A stretch of DNA of 64,000 bases from Stictocephala bisonia. Its lineage: Eukaryota > Arthropoda > Insecta > Hemiptera > Membracidae. Shown one piece after another: positions 57,255-64,000 of the stretch. Below the pieces are notes generated by a model. The model was not told the origin of the DNA, searched no databases, and was given only the letters and a program-made list of their open reading frames with translations. Position 1 is the first letter of the stretch. Each line of letters begins with the position of its first letter. The DNA lies in the NCBI GenBank assembly GCA_035578905.1, contig JAQJVL010000323.1, positions 186,001 through 250,000 of the forward strand. Direction: 5' to 3'. A program made the position numbers and the translations under genes.

Positions 57255-57707
57255 GAGGTGGTGAACCGTGAGCTTGGTAAAGTGTGTTCTAAGCATAAGC
57301 ATTCAAATTTTGTGTCTATATCCCAACTTTTAAGATGCCATTTTACCAACCACGGACTTCACATTAACTAAGTTGGTAAACGAATCATCACTAACACGTT
57401 AATTGGTCAGTTGTTCCCTTCTAAAACCTATCCTTTCCAGAGTCAGCAAGTCTCGGAATATAAATGGTTACCGGTATCTAATAAACCCAACAAAATGCGA
57501 CACCAGAAGACTTTGTACTTTCATAGGAATATTAATGTTCCATACTCTGTCAACACCTCACGAATTGAATTGCCTTCTCAAAATAGTCCAGTCATCAACT
57601 TAACAAACAGTCTTAAGACCAATGACTTTCTGAATCAGTTTAGGCAATTGGTTAGTAAAAACCATCTTATGCCAGTGTACATTCTTTGGAAAATCAAACT
57701 TGTATAA
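57255..57707 (+). pseudogene. LINE ORF1 C-terminus, SGNH-hydrolase-like end
   Basis: One frame reads NRELGKVCSKHKHSNFVSIS, then HFTNHGLHIN-stop-VGKRII. The HGLH.N..GK signature corresponds to the last catalytic block (Asp/His) of the SGNH esterase domain found in ORF1 of some LINEs; here Asp is replaced by Asn. After the stop at 57369-57371 the same frame continues through PSKTYPFQSQQ to KIKLV-stop at 57707. Confidence 0.55.
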
Positions 57708-57767
57708 CCTCAATGTGCTACAACAACTCTTCGATGCCTTTTTTAGCAACTCTCCTGCCCCAAACAA

Positions 57768-60627
57768 AGCACGGTAACAGTAGATCCAAACGATAAATAT
57801 ACTGGTTTCACCCTTTTACACCAAAACATTAGAGGTTTGGAAAATAAATTAGACGAATTTCAAATTCTTCTGAATGATGAGGATCCAGATATTATTTGTG
57901 TATCTGAACACAACCTGAAAGACTTAGAGTTTGATCTTATACACATCCCGGGCTTTGATAACATCAGTGCTTTCTGTAGGAACAAAATGGAGCGTGGAGG
58001 TACTTGCATTTTTGTTAGAACTGGTATCAGGTGTGAGCCAATTAACGTTTTACAGTTTAGTCAGGAAGGTGTTGCAGAATTTTCAGCTATAAAAATACAG
58101 CTTAAAACGGGCTATGTAGTTGTTTTGGCCACTTATAGACCCCCAATTTCCGATTGCGACTCCTTTTTTGATGTCCTATTTGAATGTTTGAACTGTATTA
58201 TGCCAACCTCGGGCCAGACAATTGTAGCGGGAGATTTTAACGTAGATATGACTAAAGATGACTTAAAAAAACACAAATTTCTCAACTTAATGACCAGCTT
58301 TGGTTTAAACCCTTCCATTCACTCATTTACGAGAGAGTTTAAAGGGTCAAAGTCATTAATCGACAATATCTGTACTGATTTTCACCCAGATTGTTTCAAG
58401 TGCAGTGTTGTGATATCTGCTTTGTCGGATCACCATGCGCAAGTTCTCAGAGTCAAGTCTGCGCACCTGGTCGAAGAAGTATCCCCCCGGTACATGGTCA
58501 AACGTATGATAAACAACAGTAGTACTCAAGGTTTCATCCAGCTTCTTAGGTCTGAATCCTGGGAGGGGGTATTTTCGTCCATGGTAATGATATATCGGCG
58601 GCAAACTTTATTAAAACCCTGAATTTTTATTTTGATTTGGCTTTTCCTCTGAAAAAGATTAAACTTAAATCAGTAAAAAGTAGAAAAAGGATCAAATTCA
58701 GTTCGAAACTCATATCCTTGCTTGAAGATGTTAAACGCCTGTATTACATCAGCAAGGATTTAGAATGGTCCAGCAGTTTAAGAACTGAATATCGAAGGTT
58801 GAAGTTGTTGTCCAGAGATCTTATCAGGAAGGAAAAGGCTGCTCTAGTATCTAGAAAATTAAGTTCATCAAGCAACATATCTAAAGCTGCATGGGAGGTA
58901 GTAAACGAAATAACAGCATGGTCTCATAAACCTCACTTTCAGAACTATCACGTCCAGGATGGCAACAAATTAAGAGTGTCTGACCCTCAAGTAGTGGCCA
59001 ATATGTTTAACTCGTTTTTCACTGGTGTTGCTGATCATTTTCGTTCAGGTTTTACCTCTCCACTGTCATCTACAGGACCCAATTTGTCGTCTATCACCAA
59101 CTCCTTCTTTCTGACTCCTGTAACAAGGGAGGAAGTCATTAAAATTATCACATCCCTTAAAGTCAAGACATCTTCAGGAAGGGATGGTATGTCTTCTAAA
59201 CTGTTGAGGGATAGTTACGAGGTCTTGGTTGACCCACTAGTCCACTTAATTAACCATTCATTCCTGAATGGACAGTTTCCCGAGGTGCTCAAATCATCAG
59301 TCGTTCTACCATTGCATAAAAAGGGGTCTAAGGATGAGATCGATAATTTTAGGCCGATAACTCTCGTCTCGACGTTTTCTAAGGTCATAGAAAAAGCTGT
59401 TTACACCAGACTCATGAGTTTTATGTTAGATCACGATGTGCTTTTTAAGCAGCAGTTTGGCTTCCTAAAAAATAAATCCACTCTTGACGCTATGTTTCAC
59501 TTGACCAACCATGTAGTTTGTGCTCTGGATAGGAAGTTGTTTGCCGCAAGTGCTTTTATTGACCTCACAAAGGCGTTCGACTTGGTCGATCATGAGCTTC
59601 TTTTGAGTAAGCTCCAACAGTTAGGAATCAGAGGCAATCCGCTGAAATGGTTCCGTTCATACTTGTATGGATGGAGACAAGCAGTAAAAATTCCATTTGT
59701 CGATTCGTCTAATGCACTTTAGTATTGTTTTTCAGACGACTTACTGACCATGACAGGCGTGCCACAAGGGTCAGTCCTCGGGCCATTACTTTTTTTGTTG
59801 TTCATAAATGACATCAGTCTTGGAGTCAACGATGCTGATATATGTCTGTTCGCCGACAACACTACTCTACAATGATAGGGCCCTGCAGTGAGTTGCTTGA
59901 GCAAGACATGTTTGTAAAAGCTAACTGCCTGATAGAATGGTTCGGTGGCAATCGTCTTCGAGTAAACTCCAGCAAGACAACATTATTGGAATATTCCATC
60001 CGTAGCCATGATAGGGTAGGTTTTTCTTGTTTCCTGGATGAAGCCCAAGTACAATCGTCTGACAGTGTGAAATTCCTCGGAATTATAATCGATGAGAACC
60101 TTAACTTCCATAGCCACATCAAAAAGGTGTCACTATCCATCAGCTCTGGCATTTTTATTCTGCGAAGGCTTTCCCTTTTTACAGACATAAATCTCCTCCT
60201 GACTGTATATTACGGTATCATCTATCCTCACCTGATGTATGGTGTTCCAGTTTTGGGTGCTCAATCAACCAGAACCGAATACTTATTCAGGCTCCAAAAA
60301 AGAGCCATCAGGGCAATTTTTAGACTGAAAAAAACCGAATCTTGCAAACAAATTTTCAAACAGAAAGGCATTTTAACTTTCCCTTCCATCTATATTCTGG
60401 AAACCCTTTTATTTGTCAAAAAAAATCCACAACTTTTTACCAAATCTGCCCATTCGCATAAGTATAATCTCCGAAACAAACTAAATCTGGTAATCCCGAA
60501 ACACAAAACTTCTTTTTCTGAAAGACACCTCTTACAGGCTGGAATACGTCTGTTTAATAATTTACCAGACCACCTAAAACAAGAACAAAAATTGGTCAAG
60601 TTCAAACGAATTTTAAAGATAAACTAG
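57768..60627 (+). pseudogene. LINE ORF2: endonuclease and reverse transcriptase, three breaks
   Basis: Endonuclease landmarks: LLHQNIRGLENKLDE, PDIICVSEHNL (catalytic Glu), ATYRPP, IVAGDFNVDM, SLIDNICTD and SDHHAQ. A shift near 58580 leads into the RT part (to 59722): DNFRPITLVSTFSKVIEKAV, QQFGFLKNKSTLDAM and FIDLTKAFDLVDHEL. After a stop at 59720-59722 come TGVPQGSVLGPLLFLLFIND and CLFADNTTL; the active-site FADD has become FADN. A shift near 59870 opens the C-terminal part to 60627 (FLGIIIDENLNFHSH, YYGIIYPHLMYGVPVLG). The copy is dead both by frame and by active site. Confidence 0.85.
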
Positions 60628-60835
60628 TAGAGTCAGCTATATATAATGTGAATGAGTTTTTTTCTATCTTTAGTGTACCGGTAAGGTAAACATGTTCCTT
60701 AGTTTTAGTGAAGTTAAGTTATTTTGAGTTATTTTGGTATTGCAATGACAATTAGTATTGTATATAAGTGACAATTGCCCATGTACAATTTTGTATTCTT
60801 GGCATAATAAAGAAACTTGAACTTGAACTGAAATA

Positions 60836-62568
60836 TTAAACAAACCAAAAATGAAATACTTCTTTAGTGTTTTTTTTTTACTTTATTGTTGAAAATAAAT
60901 ATAATCTTAAATAGTACAAACAGCACATATTATTTGAATTCAGAGACTCACAATCATTATAATAATGTCCACAATAAACTGCAGTGAATTATTTTTAGTT
61001 ATATAATAACAAATTATGGACATGTTATGTTCACTAAAAAAATAAACTACATTATTACAATAATGTCTCATAATAATGAAAAACTACTTGCATACTTTAC
61101 TAAGGACATATTTTAAATTGCCTACGATGTACATTGGTGAAGGCAAGATGTATTAGCTATACAAAATCATTAATACAATGACCAACATTTAAAACTAGTT
61201 ATTGGAATGACTGGGACTCACAATATCACATAGCAAAAAGTAAAATGGATCACTTTAAACGTGAAAATTTATACAACACTATTTTGCAACAAACTAAAAT
61301 AAAACATGCAAGGAGAATTTAGTTAATTAATAGGTAGACATTTTTTTAAAATCCTTTTCAAAAGACACTAAATAAAGAGACTTGAAATGTAGCAAACATT
61401 AAATTACTATATCAACATAATTTTTTTTAAATTAAAATGAGTATTCTTTTTTATATAGATTATAATATTAAGTAGGCTAACTCTAGACTTTAACTCAAGG
61501 TCTAGAACATTTCATGCAAATCATGGGTATGCCTTGAATTGCAAATCTGGATTTAAAAAATGTATTCTAAATCATATTTATGTTTAGTTCAGGAACATAG
61601 CTTGTAAAAATGTTTAGAAAAATATATAATAGCTTAACCTCATTCCAAAAATAATAAGCCTTCAATTAATTATGAATAATCATAAATCTCTACACTTGCA
61701 ATGAAATGAAAAAATATATTTATTATCGATTAATAATAGTTATCAATTAATTTCTACAATAAAATATAATACTATCTCTGCCACTAAATAATCAAAGTGG
61801 CATTACTTATATTATGAATATTTTATTAGCGAATTCATAAAAAAACATAAGTTCTAGTAATAAAACAATATCTTGTTAATTACAAATAAACATATGTATC
61901 TTGTTAATTACTTATATTTATTTGCCCTTAAGACAACCATCGTCAAGATATCTGAAAATATGGATTTCGAATGAGTGTGATGAGCGAATGTAGACTTTGT
62001 TATAAACTAAGGCTGACTAATCCTTCGAAAGTGTCTTAATAATAGCCCAGTAACAAATGAACAGCTGGTGGTTATCAGCTGATCCCTTTCAAAATTTGTT
62101 ATGACGATTGGGATTGAACTGAGAATTGTTAGCTTTAAAAACAACTACTTTACCAACCAATTTAATTGGCGTATTTTAGTGGGTTTTCTAAGAGTTTGTA
62201 ATTTCTTTTAAAAATATAATTATTGTAGTGTTACAAATGCGTGTCTATTATAATATTTTGTTAACAAATAAAACAATTTAATTAATGGTCAACAACTTTT
62301 AGTTAACATTTTTTAAACTAAATGTTAGTGAAATGCACCAATAAAAATGAGTAAATACAAGTCTGAGACAAGACAAATTGTATTATTTTCTAGTTTCTTA
62401 AAATAAATATTTTTAGTATATATTGTACATGGTTGTTTAGATGAAATAGTACAAAAATATGAAAAATTATATCCAAGAAACACTATATTTAACATTTTTT
62501 TATGATAATGCAATATGTATAAATATGAATTACAAAGTTCTATATTACATTTATAATGCTAACGATAG
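60836..62568. other. AT-rich stretch, nothing recognised
   Basis: No coding frame, no paired termini. The ATATCTTGTTAATTAC stretch recurs at about 61870 and 61898. Confidence 0.45.
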
Positions 62569-62784
62569 GTTAACAACACTTCATATTACAATGTACAGTG
62601 CTTAGGATAGGTTTACTTGCCAGTTAACAACACTTCATATTACAATGTACAGTGCTTAGGATAGGTTTACTTGCTAGTTAACAACACTTCATATTACAAT
62701 GTACAGTGCTTAGGATAGGTTTACTTGCCAGTTAACAACACTTCATATTACAATGTACAGTGCTTAGGATAGGTTTACTTGCCA
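62569..62784. repeat. Tandem repeat, 54 bp x 4
   Basis: Four consecutive 54-bp units starting GTTAACAACACTTCATATTA and containing GTACAGTGCTTAGGATAGG. They are identical except for one T/C difference near the unit end. Confidence 0.95.
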
Positions 62785-63361
62785 GTTCAGCAATTTTATC
62801 ATAAACTGACTAAACAAACAGAAAAACAAGGTAGAGATTTCATTTTGATAAGACATTTTCATTCATTTGACTTTTGCACACATAACCAAATATTACCATG
62901 AGACTAGTTATATTTCTATATTCTAGTATTTTACGCATAAATAGATATTGATGACATAATTTATAGATCTAGACACACAATATTGACCATGTCATTGATT
63001 ACCGGTCAACAATTAATTTAGTTGCTACTATTGGGCCAGATACGGTACATTGTGACCTGTGTTGTTATATTTAGCATAGATTATTGGGGTTTTAGCAGTG
63101 GAGGGGAGTCACTCTGCCATCTTACATCAGAGCCTGGCCCAAGTGTTCAACTTCCACAACAGCATTTATTTTTAAAAAGTAACTATGAAGAATCTACAAA
63201 TCTGTTTTATCGGTATTTATTGTCTACATTATTATTCAATGTGTTGTTATTATTATTATTAAAACAATTTTAATTTACTCAGTCAAATTAAGAAAAAGCT
63301 ATGCTGGTTCTGCTTTATTAATTTATGACACTTTCTAAGGAATAGTCGGCCTTAGTTTGTA
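62785..63361. other. AT-rich stretch, no supported gene
   Basis: An 83-codon frame at 63022-63273 has an acceptor-like TTTTAG before SGGESLCHLTSEPGP, but no family match. Confidence 0.35.
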
Positions 63362-63452
63362 ACAATGACTACATTCGCTCATCTACACTCATTCAAAATC
63401 CATATTCACCCATATCTTGACGATCGGCGTCTTATGAATAAATAAATAAATA
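63362..63452 (+). repeat. Retroposon-like 3' segment, family B copy 2
   Basis: Matches 21738-21830: AACAATGACTACATTCGCTC, ATATTCACCCATATCTTGAC and GATCGGCG, then a TAAA repeat tail (ATAAATAAATAAATA). Confidence 0.6.
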
Positions 63453-64000
63453 TATTCAATTGAAGAATTTTTCATTATGAAAAATATAACTTGACGAAGA
63501 GAACAAAATTAACAAAAAAGAAATAGACAAATTTCTATTTGAGACACCTGAACATGTAAAAAAAACTTAATCAAAATAGTTAGGAAAATGATGCAACCAA
63601 ACTACCTTGAATCTACTATATATATATAATGTATATGCAGTTGTAAATAAATTTCAATTGTTATTTGAATACTAATTTTGATGTTATTTAATTGTTGTAA
63701 GCTGATTCCTTAATGTTGATCAAACCAACCTATGGACACTGATTCTGATGACTTTATAGGCAGCCTACCGTCTACACAGTGGAGAATAGTAGTTCTCTCT
63801 CACCACCCATCTCTCTCACACCTGTGCTTTAAATAGGTCTCCAAGTGGCTTCAATATAGTATTAGATTAAATATTCAACATATTATTGACAACTATGCAG
63901 TAAGCAGTCAGCAGCTAAGACATTAGGACTCATCTGCAAGTTAGTTTCTTTAAGCCAGTTTATTTGCAGCATTTAAATCCTATCTTGGTTGGCATATGAA
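63453..64000. other. AT-rich stretch at the window end
   Basis: No feature recognised; a short (TA)n run at about 63618. Confidence 0.4.

Larger units (their letters stand above)
57255..60835 (+). mobile_element. Near full-length Jockey-like LINE (ORF1 end plus ORF2)
   Basis: Contains the C-terminus of ORF1, a complete ORF2 layout (endonuclease, RT, C-terminal segment) and a 3' UTR ending in AATAAAGAAACTTGAACTTG, a TTGAAC repeat tail. The 5' end of ORF1 is cut at about 57255 against the Mutator-like relic. Related to the fragment at 14385-15085. Confidence 0.85.

Noticed and set aside
63022..63273. Exon with SGGESLCHLTSEPGP
   Set aside because: Only a weak acceptor and no partner exon or homologue recognised.

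Overview
The window looks like AT-rich nuclear DNA of an arthropod, most likely an insect and perhaps a hemipteran. The evidence is spliced genes with GT/AG introns, insect-type non-LTR retrotransposons, piggyBac, Tigger/pogo, PIF/Harbinger and Mutator-like relics, a tRNA-derived SINE and many MITEs. The species is inferred from style only. There is no sign of bacterial or plasmid organisation.

Host genes are few and are carried on tiny exons. The clearest is POP5 (RNase P/MRP protein subunit) on the minus strand. Its exons are 44616-44597 (20 nt), 41423-41275 and 31456-31224; they join in frame to 133 residues. Intron 1 holds two MITE-like elements. Intron 2 (9.8 kb) holds a complete Tigger/pogo transposon, a 24-bp minisatellite and a broken LINE ORF1. 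A 25-nt minus-strand exon at 17663-17639 matches the start of CNOT3; no further CNOT3 exon was found, so the rest presumably lies beyond base 1. A 52-codon minus-strand terminal exon at 24358-24203 belongs to a gene I cannot name.

Layout: 1-17.6 kb is AT-rich, probably CNOT3 intron, with piggyBac relics, TTAA and TA MITEs, a foldback, a SINE and LINE tails. 17.6-31 kb holds a 5'-truncated LINE, SINE, Harbinger, piggyBac and RT remnants, and a 2.3-kb satellite of 34 units of exactly 68 bp. 31-44.6 kb is POP5. 44.9-53.2 kb is a LINE split by a 6.9-kb DNA element. 53-61 kb is a stack of non-LTR relics, including a near full-length LINE. 61-64 kb is AT-rich with a 54-bp x4 tandem repeat.

The most interesting object is the element at 45187-52095. 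It has about 700-bp terminal inverted repeats and a TTA target duplication. It carries one minus-strand gene of about 1,475 codons whose C-terminal half has the motif layout of a FEN1/XPG-like nuclease followed by a cysteine-rich CXC-like domain. I cannot assign it to a named transposon superfamily. It is itself interrupted by a 739-bp solo LTR with a 5-bp duplication, giving a three-layer nest (LINE, long-TIR element, LTR). Removing the LTR, its duplication and one homopolymer base gives a length divisible by three.
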